Notes under the pieces: generated by a model | Seen by the model: only the letters and a program-made list of their open reading frames with translations | Told to the model about the DNA's origin: nothing | The model's database searches: none | Shown: positions 7,448 through 14,297 of the stretch, piece after piece | Numbering within the stretch: the stretch's first letter is position 1 | Layout of the letters: each line of letters starts with the position of its first letter | Program-made: the position numbers and the translations under genes | NCBI GenBank assembly: GCA_900762245.1 | Contig: CAAFFR010000154.1 | Coordinates: 1 to 19,681, forward strand | Source of the DNA: an uncultured Oscillospiraceae bacterium | Lineage (GTDB): Bacteria > Bacillota_A > Clostridia > Oscillospirales > Oscillospiraceae | Direction of reading: 5' to 3' | DNA: 19,681 nt

Positions 7448-8623
7448 TTGAAGCGGTTGATCGCCCTGATCTGTTCCCTGATTTTAACGCTGCAATTCTT
7501 GCCTGCGGCTGCGGTTACTGCAGATGCGGCAAGCTTCAATATATTCAGTGAGTATACTCCCGGCCAGTCCGCACCTGTAACCTATGCGGTTCCCCAACTG
7601 GAAGATGAGACTGTCCCCACATTGCCTGTGGTGAATGCCGGCGATTTTGCCATGCCTGTGGCAGAGGAAACCGTTCCCGAAGAAACGGAACCGGTTCCCC
7701 AGTCTTACTGCGATGTTCCCCTGTACTTACAGAATGATTATCCCAATGTCCGTTACGGCTCCGGCAGCATTGCAACCTCCGGCTGCAGTGTTACCTGTCT
7801 GGCTATGGTAGCCACCTATCTGACGGGACATACCTATATGCCCGATGAGCTGGCGGATTACTTCTCTGCCTACAACAGCGTCAACCACATGGAGCGTCTG
7901 GAATACATGTCCGATCAGCTCCAGCTGCCCTGGCGGAAAGCGGAGAACTTCCATGATGCCCTGCGGGCCTTCAAGGAAGGCAGTCTGGTTATCGCCATGA
8001 TGAACCAGAAGTCCCTGTTCACCGACGAGCAGCACTTTATCCTATGGACCAGCATGACCGAGGATGGCAAGATTCTGGTCAATGACCCCAATGCCAACAA
8101 CTACAGCCGATGGGAACTGGAAAAGGCTTTCGCAAACGGCTTCAAGGAAGGCGACCTGAGCTGCGGCTACAGCGGCGCCTGGATCTATGATCCCGCTGAA
8201 ATGCCGGAAGATCCCTTCATCTATGTGGAAGAGAAGGAATATGTGGAATGCCGCTATCCCGACATTGAGCTGACTCTGGAAGAGCAGAATCTTCTGGCCC
8301 GGATGATCTGGGTGGAATCCCGGGGCGAAAGCTTCGAGGGACAGCAGGCCATTGCCGAAGTGGTGCTGAACCGTCTGATGTCCGACGAATTTCAGGACAG
8401 CGTCAAGGGTGTCATCTACGCGGAAAATCAGTTCCGCTCCACTCCCTTGCTGGACGAAGCAGAACCCAGCAGCATCCAGTATGAAGCACTGGAGCGGGCG
8501 CTGGAAGGCCCCTATGTGCTGCCGGAGAGCGTGGTGTTCTTCGCCACCTATCCCGTCAACGAAAACGTCTGGGGCACCATCGGCGGACATACCTTCTGCC
8601 ACAGCGAGAACTACACCGAATAA
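7448..8623 (+). CDS. Secreted two-domain protein: C39-like peptidase plus SleB-like cell wall hydrolase
   Basis: A 391-residue protein, read from a TTG start at 7448 because AAGGAGG (7432-7438) stands 9 bases upstream and the product then begins with a clean signal peptide (MKRLIALICSLILTLQFLPA); an ATG at 7415 lies upstream of that site. After an acidic Pro/Thr spacer (~30-86) comes a C39_2-like papain-fold domain (~88-247) with TSGCSVTCLAM (Cys 113), EQHFILW (His 196) and VNDPN (Asp 213), a plausible Cys-His-Asp triad. A Hydrolase_2 domain follows (~275-385) with MIWVESRGE (Glu 290), GQQAIAEVVLNRL and NVWGTIGGHTF. I infer a role in the wall or spore envelope, with the C39-like part cutting a peptide or binding. 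It has its own promoter and terminator and is paralogous to the next gene. Confidence 0.85.
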   Translation: MKRLIALICSLILTLQFLPAAAVTADAASFNIFSEYTPGQSAPVTYAVPQLEDETVPTLPVVNAGDFAMPVAEETVPEETEPVPQSYCDVPLYLQNDYPNVRYGSGSIATSGCSVTCLAMVATYLTGHTYMPDELADYFSAYNSVNHMERLEYMSDQLQLPWRKAENFHDALRAFKEGSLVIAMMNQKSLFTDEQHFILWTSMTEDGKILVNDPNANNYSRWELEKAFANGFKEGDLSCGYSGAWIYDPAEMPEDPFIYVEEKEYVECRYPDIELTLEEQNLLARMIWVESRGESFEGQQAIAEVVLNRLMSDEFQDSVKGVIYAENQFRSTPLLDEAEPSSIQYEALERALEGPYVLPESVVFFATYPVNENVWGTIGGHTFCHSENYTE

Positions 8624-8627
8624 CCTT

Positions 8628-8666
8628 AAGCACCGGTATCGAAAAAGATACCGGTGCTTTCCTTTT
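8628..8666 (+). terminator. Rho-independent terminator
   Basis: A 13-bp stem (AAGCACCGGTATC / GATACCGGTGCTT) with loop GAAAAA, followed by TTCCTTTT, just after the first C39/SleB-like gene. Confidence 0.9.
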
Positions 8667-8709
8667 GATAATTTACAAAAAAGCTATGGACAAAAACCCG
8701 AACCATATG

Positions 8710-8725
8710 ATATCCTTAAGGATAT
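8710..8725. promoter_or_regulatory. 16-bp perfect palindrome, candidate operator
   Basis: ATATCCTTAAGGATAT is a perfect palindrome that ends 9 bases before the AAGAGGAG ribosome site of the gene at 8750. A possible -10 (TATGAT, 8706-8711) overlaps its left end. No regulator is assigned. Confidence 0.5.
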
Positions 8726-8749
8726 TGTGAGAGAAAGAGGAGCAGAGAA

Positions 8750-9949
8750 ATGACATTGATCAAAAAAGTGATCCTCATATTGATTGCCATCGGCCTGTTT
8801 ATTGCGGTAACAGTGGGCTTTACGGTGATGCTGTGCGGCGGAGATGTGTTTGGCTTTCTGCGGCAGGAGCAGCAGAGCCCGGATGCGCTGGACTATCCCC
8901 GGAGCCTGACAGAACCGGTCTGGACGGAAGAAACACAGCTCCCTGAGACGCAGCCCACAGAAACCCAGCCCCCCGAAACAGAAGCTCCCACGGAAGAGAC
9001 CCTTCCAGAAGAGACAGAAACCGTGGAAACAGAGCCACCCATGACCTTTGATACGGTGCCGGTGTACGATATGTCCCAGTATGCCGATATCCGGTATCTT
9101 TCCGGCAGCATTGCCACCTCCGGCAGCAATGTGACCTCCCTTGCTATGGTGGCAAGCTACATGACCAAGCATGAATATACTCCCGCCATGCTGATGGAGT
9201 ATTTCGGCAACTATATCGGCAACAGCTTTGAGTGGCTGGACTATGTGTCTGACCAGCTGCAGCTGCCCTGGCAGCGCGCGCTGAACTTCCATGTGGCCAA
9301 GCAGGCCCTGCAGGAGGGCAAGCTGGTGATCGTGGTCATGGATGAACGAAAATTCTATACGGAAAACTACCACTTTATCGTCCTGACAGGTATCAATGAG
9401 GAGGGACGCATCACCGTCAATGATCCTCTGGGCTCCCATTACAGCCATTGGGATCTGAGCAAGGGCCTGGAAAATGGATTCACCGATGGTGCGATCCTGT
9501 CTGGCTATCGCGGTGCCTGGATCTTTGACGCTCCTGCCATGCCGGAGGAACCTTTTATTTATGAGCCGGAGCCCAATACCGACGAATTTCGGTATCCCGG
9601 TATTGAACTGACAGAGGAAGAAATGGACCTGATGGCCAGGGTCATCTGCCTGGAGGCCCAAAGCGAGCCTTTTGAAGGCCAGCAGGCCATTGCGGAAGTC
9701 ATTCTGAACCGTCTGGCGGCAGGCAATTTCCAGTCTTCCATCAAGAGCATTGTCATGGCCCAGGACCAGTTCAAGGGGGCGGACCGGCTGTATCTGGCGA
9801 AGCCCACCCATATCCAGTATGAGGCTATCCGCCGCGCCCTCAACGGTCCCTATGTGGTGCCCATCGATGTGGTGTTCTTTGCCACCTATCAGGTCAATGA
9901 AAACGTATGGGGAACCATCGGCGAGCATACCTTCTGCTATCAGTGGTAA
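8750..9949 (+). CDS. Membrane-anchored paralogue: C39-like domain without catalytic Cys plus SleB-like hydrolase
   Basis: A 399-residue protein with an N-terminal signal anchor (TM ~5-27), a Thr/Glu/Pro-rich linker (~52-97), a C39_2-like domain (~103-262) and a Hydrolase_2 domain (~287-397; VICLEAQSE with Glu 302, GQQAIAEVILNRL, NVWGTIGEHTF). It is alignable along its length with the gene at 7448. At the peptidase active site it reads TSGSNVTSLAM: Ser 126 replaces the Cys, and the second Cys is also Ser, while NYHFIV (His 208) and VNDPL (Asp 225) remain. By family knowledge this domain should not be a cysteine peptidase; it may bind peptides, or Ser may act as an unusual nucleophile. The hydrolase domain keeps its Glu. 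The start has AAGAGGAG 7 bases upstream. It is separated from its paralogue by a terminator, so it is probably transcribed on its own. Confidence 0.85.
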   Translation: MTLIKKVILILIAIGLFIAVTVGFTVMLCGGDVFGFLRQEQQSPDALDYPRSLTEPVWTEETQLPETQPTETQPPETEAPTEETLPEETETVETEPPMTFDTVPVYDMSQYADIRYLSGSIATSGSNVTSLAMVASYMTKHEYTPAMLMEYFGNYIGNSFEWLDYVSDQLQLPWQRALNFHVAKQALQEGKLVIVVMDERKFYTENYHFIVLTGINEEGRITVNDPLGSHYSHWDLSKGLENGFTDGAILSGYRGAWIFDAPAMPEEPFIYEPEPNTDEFRYPGIELTEEEMDLMARVICLEAQSEPFEGQQAIAEVILNRLAAGNFQSSIKSIVMAQDQFKGADRLYLAKPTHIQYEAIRRALNGPYVVPIDVVFFATYQVNENVWGTIGEHTFCYQW

Positions 9950-9956
9950 GCGAAAT

Positions 9957-9997
9957 AAACCCTGGCATTCTGTTGCGGAATGCCAGGGTTTTTATTT
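9957..9997 (+). terminator. Rho-independent terminator
   Basis: A 14-bp stem (AAACCCTGGCATTC / GAATGCCAGGGTTT) with a 7-base loop and a following T-rich tract, placed 7 bases after the second C39/SleB-like gene. Confidence 0.92.
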
Positions 9998-10052
9998 TGC
10001 TGCTTGGTGAAAGTCTACAAAAAAGCAAGTGCTTTTTCTAAGTCATACCGCA

Positions 10053-10081
10053 TTGACAGAAAAGGCAAAACACGATATAAA
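10053..10081 (+). promoter_or_regulatory. Consensus SigA promoter of the lactate/malate module
   Basis: Perfect TTGACA (10053-10058), 17-bp spacer, TATAAA (10076-10081). The leader to the dehydrogenase start is about 75 bases and holds a dyad at 10130-10144. Confidence 0.85.
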
Positions 10082-10129
10082 GGAAGTAATCTGGCATGGT
10101 GTATCCTTTGAAAATGAACCAGAAATTTG

Positions 10130-10144
10130 CCGTGGTTACCACGG
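10130..10144. promoter_or_regulatory. Dyad CCGTGG-TTA-CCACGG in the leader of the lactate/malate module
   Basis: A perfect 6-bp inverted repeat with a 3-base centre, between the predicted transcription start and the ribosome site. It could be an operator for a substrate-responsive repressor or a small leader hairpin; the sequence does not decide. Confidence 0.4.
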
Positions 10145-10162
10145 AGAAACGAGGCTCACGTT

Positions 10163-11290
10163 ATGGCTTATCAGTATTGGAACTATGAAACCCTCCACCG
10201 GCTGTGCATGGACGCATTTACCAAGTTCGGCTTTTCTGAACAGGAAGCAGACATCATTCAGGATGTGCTGCTGACTTCTGACCTGTACGGCATTGAGTCC
10301 CACGGTATGCAGCGCATGGTGCGCTACCACAAGTGCATCGAAAAGGGCATGATCAAGATCGATGCCAAGCCCGAGGTGGTCTTCGAGACTCCCATTTCTG
10401 CCGTCATCGATGCCCATGATGCCATGGGTCAGGTGGTTTCCCACCGGGCCATGGAGATGGCAATCGAAAAGGCCAAGGTTTCCGGCGTGGGCATTGTCTC
10501 TGTCCGCAATTCCAACCACTACGGCATTGCCGGTTATTATGCAAAAATGGCCTGCAAGGAAGGCCTCATGGGCTTTAGCTGCACCAACAGTGAGGCCATC
10601 ATGGTCCCCACCAATGCCCGTATGGCTATGCTGGGCTCCAACCCCATTGCCTGCGCTTTCCCTGCAGAACCCTATGACTTCTTCTTTGATTCCTCCACCA
10701 CCGTGGTCACCCGCGGCAAGCTGGAAATGTACAATAAGATGGAAAAGCCCCTGCCGGAAGGCTGGGCACTGAACAAGGACGGCCACCCCTCCACCGACGC
10801 TCCCGATGTGCTGGCCAACATCGTTGCCAAGAATGGCGGCGGCATCATGCCTCTGGGCGGCTCCACCGAAACCCTGGGCAGCCATAAGGGCTACGGCTAC
10901 GGCATGCTCTGCGAGATTTTCGCTTCCATCCTCTCCATGGGTGCTACCTCCAACTACTGCATGACCGGCGGTAAGGGCAACATCTGCCATGGCTTCATGG
11001 CCATCAATCCCGCCTTCTTCGGTGATCCCGCCGCCATTAAGGAGCACTTCTCCAAGTTCCTGGAGGAACTGCGTCAGGCACCCAAGGCTGATGGTGCCCA
11101 GCGGATCTACACCCACGGCGAAAAGGAAGTGGAAGCTGTGGAGCGTATCCGCAAAAACGGTGTGCCTGTCAACGACAATACCATGGTAGAAGTCCTCGAC
11201 CTGTGTAACTACCTGGGTCTGGATTTCTCCAGCTACTTCGGCGATTACCGTCCTCCCGTAAAGGAAGACGTATTTAAGGGTAATTATTGA
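10163..11290 (+). CDS. Type-2 malate/L-lactate dehydrogenase (Ldh_2 family)
   Basis: A 375-residue NAD(P)-dependent 2-hydroxyacid dehydrogenase of the Ldh_2 fold, unrelated to classical LDH/MDH. Family signatures are ESHGMQRMVRY (45-55), the SVRNSNHYGIAGYY segment with the presumed catalytic His 119, GSNPIA (158-163) and SHKGYGYGML (240-249), whose Lys contacts cofactor. Family members use malate, L-lactate, sulfolactate, ureidoglycolate or 2,3-diketo sugars, so the substrate is not fixed by sequence. The next genes, lactate racemase and malic enzyme, favour lactate or malate oxidation to pyruvate or oxaloacetate. The start at 10163 has GAGG 8 bases upstream; an in-frame ATG at 10127 lacks a ribosome site. 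It is the first gene behind the promoter at 10053. Confidence 0.9.
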   Translation: MAYQYWNYETLHRLCMDAFTKFGFSEQEADIIQDVLLTSDLYGIESHGMQRMVRYHKCIEKGMIKIDAKPEVVFETPISAVIDAHDAMGQVVSHRAMEMAIEKAKVSGVGIVSVRNSNHYGIAGYYAKMACKEGLMGFSCTNSEAIMVPTNARMAMLGSNPIACAFPAEPYDFFFDSSTTVVTRGKLEMYNKMEKPLPEGWALNKDGHPSTDAPDVLANIVAKNGGGIMPLGGSTETLGSHKGYGYGMLCEIFASILSMGATSNYCMTGGKGNICHGFMAINPAFFGDPAAIKEHFSKFLEELRQAPKADGAQRIYTHGEKEVEAVERIRKNGVPVNDNTMVEVLDLCNYLGLDFSSYFGDYRPPVKEDVFKGNY

Positions 11291-11294
11291 TAAC

Positions 11295-11431
11295 GTAGGG
11301 GAGGGGCTTGCCCCTCCCGCCCAAATTGCAAAGCGATTTGGGATTTTCCGAAGGGGAATAACCACATGATCGTCTGCGACGATGTCATTTTGCCATACAA
11401 AATGACCGGGAGGGTCAAGACCCTCCCCTAC
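11295..11431. mobile_element. 137-bp MITE-like element with 25-bp terminal inverted repeats
   Basis: Begins GTAGGGGAGGGGCTTGCCCC and ends with its inverted copy (GGTCAAGACCCTCCCCTAC), 25 bp with two mismatches. Each end is also a hairpin by itself. The centre holds three small hairpins: CCCAAAT/ATTTGGG, ATCGTC/GACGAT and CATTTTG/CAAAATG. No target duplication is obvious and nothing in it is coding. It fills almost the whole spacer between the dehydrogenase and larA. Confidence 0.75.
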
Positions 11432-11469
11432 AAATATTCGGATATTTTACAAAGCGAGGAGGAATGCCT

Positions 11470-12732
11470 ATGATTTCCATTCCTTACGGCAAAACCCACA
11501 TTCCCTGCGACATTCCATACAACGGCCTGCTGGTCTCCCGGATCGATACCCTGAAAAGTGATGTTTCCGGCCGGAAACTGGTGGAGGAAGCCATGGCATC
11601 CCCCATCGGCTCGGCTCCGCTGTCGGAACTGGCAGCGGGGAAAAGAACCTGCACCATCATCATTTCCGACCACACCCGTCCGGTGCCCAGCCGGGATATT
11701 CTGCCGCCTATGCTGGCAGCCCTTCGGAAAGGAAATCCGGACATCGATATCACCTTGCTGGTAGCCACCGGCTTCCACCGGCCCACCACCACCGCAGAAC
11801 TGGAAGCCAAACTGGGTCCGGAAATTGCAAACCGTGAGAAGATCCTTGTCCACGATGCCTTTGATGCCTCCTCCAATGTGGCTATCGGCGTTCTTCCCTC
11901 CGGTGCCCCGCTGGTCATCGACCGGGCAGCGGTGGAGACGGACCTGCTGATTTCCGAGGGCTTTATCGAGCCCCACTTCTTCGCAGGCTTCTCGGGAGGC
12001 CGGAAAAGTGTCCTGCCCGGTGTCTGCGACCGTGTCACAGTGCTGGGCAACCACTGCGGAAAATTCATCGCCTCTCCCTATGCCCGCACGGGCATTCTGG
12101 AAAACAACCCCCTCCACACCGATATGGTGGCGGCAGCAGAACTGGCGAAGCTCCAATTCATCGTCAACGTGGTCATCGATGACGAAAAGAAGACGGTGGC
12201 GGCCTTCGCCGGAGACTTCAAGGCGGCCCATGCTGCCGGTGTTGCCTTCCTGCGGCCCTACTGCGAGGTGCAGGCCATCCCCGGCGATATCGTCATCACT
12301 TCCAACGGCGGTGCGCCTCTGGACCAGAATATTTACCAGAGCGTCAAGGGCCTGACGGCAGCGGAAGCCAGTGCCAAAGAAGGTGCGGTGCTCATTATGT
12401 GCGCCTACCTTGCCGACGGTACCGGCGGCGAAGGCTTCTACCAGTCCCTGAAGACCTGCGAAAGCCCCGCAGCCCACTTTGCCCAGTGCGCAGCTACCCC
12501 CCAGAGCGAAACCATTCCCGACCAGTGGGAAAGCCAGATTCTGGCAAGAATCCTCATGAAGCACCGGGTTATCTTTGTTTCCCGTCCCGAAATGGAAACA
12601 ACTTTGCGGGAAATGAAGCTGGATTACGCCCCGAACCTGCCCGCCGCCGTGGCCATGGCCAAGGCCGAAAAGGGCGAAAACGCCAAGATTACCCTGATCC
12701 CTAACGGTATTTCTGTTATGGTGAAGGCCTGA
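11470..12732 (+). CDS. larA: Nickel-pincer lactate racemase LarA
   Basis: A 420-residue enzyme that interconverts D- and L-lactate with the nickel-pincer nucleotide cofactor. It aligns almost without gaps with L. plantarum LarA as I recall it: SDHTRPVPS, LVATGFHRP (His 103), SEGFIEPHFFAGFSGGRKSV (His 169 and the cofactor-linked Lys 179), GNH (His 195), TSNGGAPLDQNIYQSVKG, and TIPDQWESQI..RIL near the end. These correspond to His108, His174, Lys184 and His200 of the characterised enzyme. The start at 11470 lies 7 bases after GAGGAGG; the Met at 11464 would be only one base from it. The cofactor genes larB, larC and larE are not in this window and must lie elsewhere if the enzyme works. Some LarA homologues racemize other 2-hydroxyacids, but the neighbours support lactate or malate. 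Confidence 0.95.
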   Translation: MISIPYGKTHIPCDIPYNGLLVSRIDTLKSDVSGRKLVEEAMASPIGSAPLSELAAGKRTCTIIISDHTRPVPSRDILPPMLAALRKGNPDIDITLLVATGFHRPTTTAELEAKLGPEIANREKILVHDAFDASSNVAIGVLPSGAPLVIDRAAVETDLLISEGFIEPHFFAGFSGGRKSVLPGVCDRVTVLGNHCGKFIASPYARTGILENNPLHTDMVAAAELAKLQFIVNVVIDDEKKTVAAFAGDFKAAHAAGVAFLRPYCEVQAIPGDIVITSNGGAPLDQNIYQSVKGLTAAEASAKEGAVLIMCAYLADGTGGEGFYQSLKTCESPAAHFAQCAATPQSETIPDQWESQILARILMKHRVIFVSRPEMETTLREMKLDYAPNLPAAVAMAKAEKGENAKITLIPNGISVMVKA

Positions 12733-12741
12733 AAAATAATG

Positions 12742-12845
12742 TGTCATTGCGAGGAGGCCCAACGGGCCGACGTGGCAATCCCCCTAACGTTTCCGGAATG
12801 TCCGGGAGATTGCCGCGCCAGTGTGCGCACTGGCTCGCAATGACA
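12742..12845. repeat. Palindromic dispersed repeat, copy C
   Basis: Termini TGTCATTGCGA / TCGCAATGACA. It folds as a long stem (CGTGGCAATC with GATTGCCGCG inside) with two opposed side hairpins, GGCCCAACGGGCC and CCAGTGTGCGCACTGG. It lies between larA and the malic enzyme gene, inside the presumed operon. Confidence 0.88.
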
Positions 12846-12870
12846 GCAAATGATAAAGGAGAATTGATTT

Positions 12871-14043
12871 ATGGATTACGCAAAAGAATCCCTGCGCCTG
12901 CACGGCGAGTGGGGCGGCAAGATCGAAGTGGTCTGCACCGTGCCCTGCAAGACCAAGGATGACCTGTCCCTGGCCTATACCCCCGGTGTTGCACAGCCCT
13001 GTCTGGAGATCCAGAAGGATGTGAACAAATCCTACGAGCTGACCCGCCGCCATAACCTCTGTGCCGTCATCACCGACGGCAGCGCTGTTCTGGGTCTGGG
13101 CGATATCGGTCCCGAAGCCGGTATGCCCGTTATGGAGGGCAAGTGCGCCCTGTTTAAGGCTTTCGCCGACGTGGATGCCTTCCCCCTGTGCGTGAAGTCC
13201 AAGGATGTGGACGAATTTGTCAATGCTGTCTATCTGATGTCCGGCTCCTTCGGCGGCATCAATCTGGAGGATATCTCCGCTCCCCGCTGCTTCGAGATCG
13301 AGCGGAAGCTGAAGGAAAAGTGCGACATTCCCATCTTCCACGACGACCAGCACGGCACCGCCGTCATCACCCTGGCAGGTCTGCAGAACGCCCTGAAGGT
13401 GGTTGGCAAGAAGAAGGAAGAAGTGAAGATCGTCACCTCCGGTGCCGGTGCTGCTGCCATCGCCATCGTCAAGCTGCTGCTGGCTGCAGGCTTCAAGAAC
13501 ATCACCATGTGCGACCGCAAGGGTGCCATCTACGCAGGCCGCGATGGGCTCAACTGGATCAAGGCAGAGATGGCAGAACTGACTAACCTGGAAAAGAAGG
13601 CCGGCACTCTGGCTGATATGCTGGTGGGCGCTGACGTCTTCATCGGCGTTTCCGCTCCCGGTCAGGTCACCAAGGAAATGGTTGCCACCATGGCCAAGGA
13701 TGCCATCATTTTCGCCTGTGCCAACCCCACCCCCGAAATTTACCCCGACGAAGCCAAGGCAGGCGGTGCAAAGGTGGTTTCCACCGGCCGAAGCGACTAT
13801 CCCAACCAGATCAATAACGTTCTGGCCTTCCCCGGCATTTTCCGGGGCACCTTCGATGTCCGCGCTTCCGATATCAACGAGGAAATGAAGATGGCCGCAG
13901 CCCAGGCGCTGGCCAACCTGATTTCCGACGAGGAACTGAACGAGGATTACATCATCCCCGCCGCTTTTGATCCCAGAGTGGGTCCCGCCGTTGCCAAGGC
14001 TGTTGCCGAAGCAGCAAGAGCGACCGGCGTGGCAAGAATCTGA
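12871..14043 (+). CDS. NAD(P)-dependent malic enzyme
   Basis: Oxidatively decarboxylates L-malate to pyruvate and CO2, or runs in reverse, with a divalent metal. At 390 residues it is the short prokaryotic form without a phosphotransacetylase domain. Visible signatures are LAYTPGVA (34-41), ITDGSAVLGLGDIG (67-80), the catalytic Lys of EGKCALFK (89-96; Lys 91), INLEDI (130-135), the malic-enzyme motif FHDDQHGTA (156-164), the Rossmann loop SGAGAAAIAI (190-199) and ANPTPEI. NAD versus NADP use cannot be told with certainty. The start at 12871 has AAGGAG 9 bases upstream. It is the last gene of the lactate/malate module, separated from larA only by repeat C, and it ends at a bidirectional terminator. 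Confidence 0.95.
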   Translation: MDYAKESLRLHGEWGGKIEVVCTVPCKTKDDLSLAYTPGVAQPCLEIQKDVNKSYELTRRHNLCAVITDGSAVLGLGDIGPEAGMPVMEGKCALFKAFADVDAFPLCVKSKDVDEFVNAVYLMSGSFGGINLEDISAPRCFEIERKLKEKCDIPIFHDDQHGTAVITLAGLQNALKVVGKKKEEVKIVTSGAGAAAIAIVKLLLAAGFKNITMCDRKGAIYAGRDGLNWIKAEMAELTNLEKKAGTLADMLVGADVFIGVSAPGQVTKEMVATMAKDAIIFACANPTPEIYPDEAKAGGAKVVSTGRSDYPNQINNVLAFPGIFRGTFDVRASDINEEMKMAAAQALANLISDEELNEDYIIPAAFDPRVGPAVAKAVAEAARATGVARI

Positions 14044-14053
14044 TCCCGATGCA

Positions 14054-14092
14054 AAAAACCGCCCTCCACACGGAGGGCGGTTCTGTTATTTT
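14054..14092. terminator. Bidirectional rho-independent terminator
   Basis: An 11-bp stem (AACCGCCCTCC / GGAGGGCGGTT) with a 4-base loop. On the plus strand it is followed by CTGTTATTTT and ends the malic enzyme transcript. On the minus strand it is followed by TTTT and ends the short gene at 14094-14198. Confidence 0.9.
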
Positions 14093-14093
14093 A

Positions 14094-14198
14094 TTATATT
14101 TGTGCCCACAGGAACCGCTTGAGCCAAGCGGAGCCAATCAGGATCATGGCGATCCCGGACAGGGCAGACATCATTTGCATCCATTCTAACCATTCCAT
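14094..14198 (-). CDS. 34-residue single-span membrane peptide with iron-type operator
   Basis: A short frame encoding 34 residues: an amphipathic, Trp/Met-rich N-terminus (MEWLEWMQMM), one hydrophobic span (SALSGIAMILIGSAWL) and a basic-aromatic end (KRFLWAQI). It is supported as a real gene by AGGAGG 7 bases before the ATG, a TTGACA-N17-TATACT promoter, an 18-bp operator, and a terminator directly after the stop. I do not recognise a family. It is divergent from feoB and shares its operator type, so I infer a role or at least expression under metal limitation. Small FeoB-associated proteins are known, but the usual ones carry cysteines and this has none. A type I toxin-like peptide is another possibility. 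Confidence 0.65.
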   Translation of the reverse strand: MEWLEWMQMMSALSGIAMILIGSAWLKRFLWAQI

Positions 14199-14222
14199 AA
14201 CGGTTCCTCCTGTAAGTTATTT

Positions 14223-14240
14223 AGTTAGCGTATGCTAACT
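14223..14240. promoter_or_regulatory. DtxR-type operator O1 (micropeptide side)
   Basis: AGTTAGCGTATGCTAACT: 7-bp inverted arms around GTAT, just downstream of the minus-strand -10 box. It shares the TTAGC-N4-GCTAA core with the two sites in front of feoB. Confidence 0.75.
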
Positions 14241-14246
14241 GCTGAT

Positions 14247-14275
14247 AGTATATAATACGGGGTGCTGTTTGTCAA
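14247..14275 (-). promoter_or_regulatory. Consensus SigA promoter of the 34-residue peptide
   Basis: Perfect TTGACA (14275-14270), 17-bp spacer, TATACT (14252-14247) on the minus strand. The operator at 14223-14240 covers the expected transcription start. Confidence 0.85.
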
Positions 14276-14297
14276 GAGGAATTATCGAAAAATGGAC

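Noticed and set aside
8684..9928. 414-codon open frame antisense to the second C39/SleB-like gene
   Set aside because: Composition shadow; the plus-strand protein aligns with its paralogue over its full length.
10136..11365. 409-codon open frame antisense to the Ldh_2 gene
   Set aside because: It extends through the 137-bp repeat element and has shadow composition.
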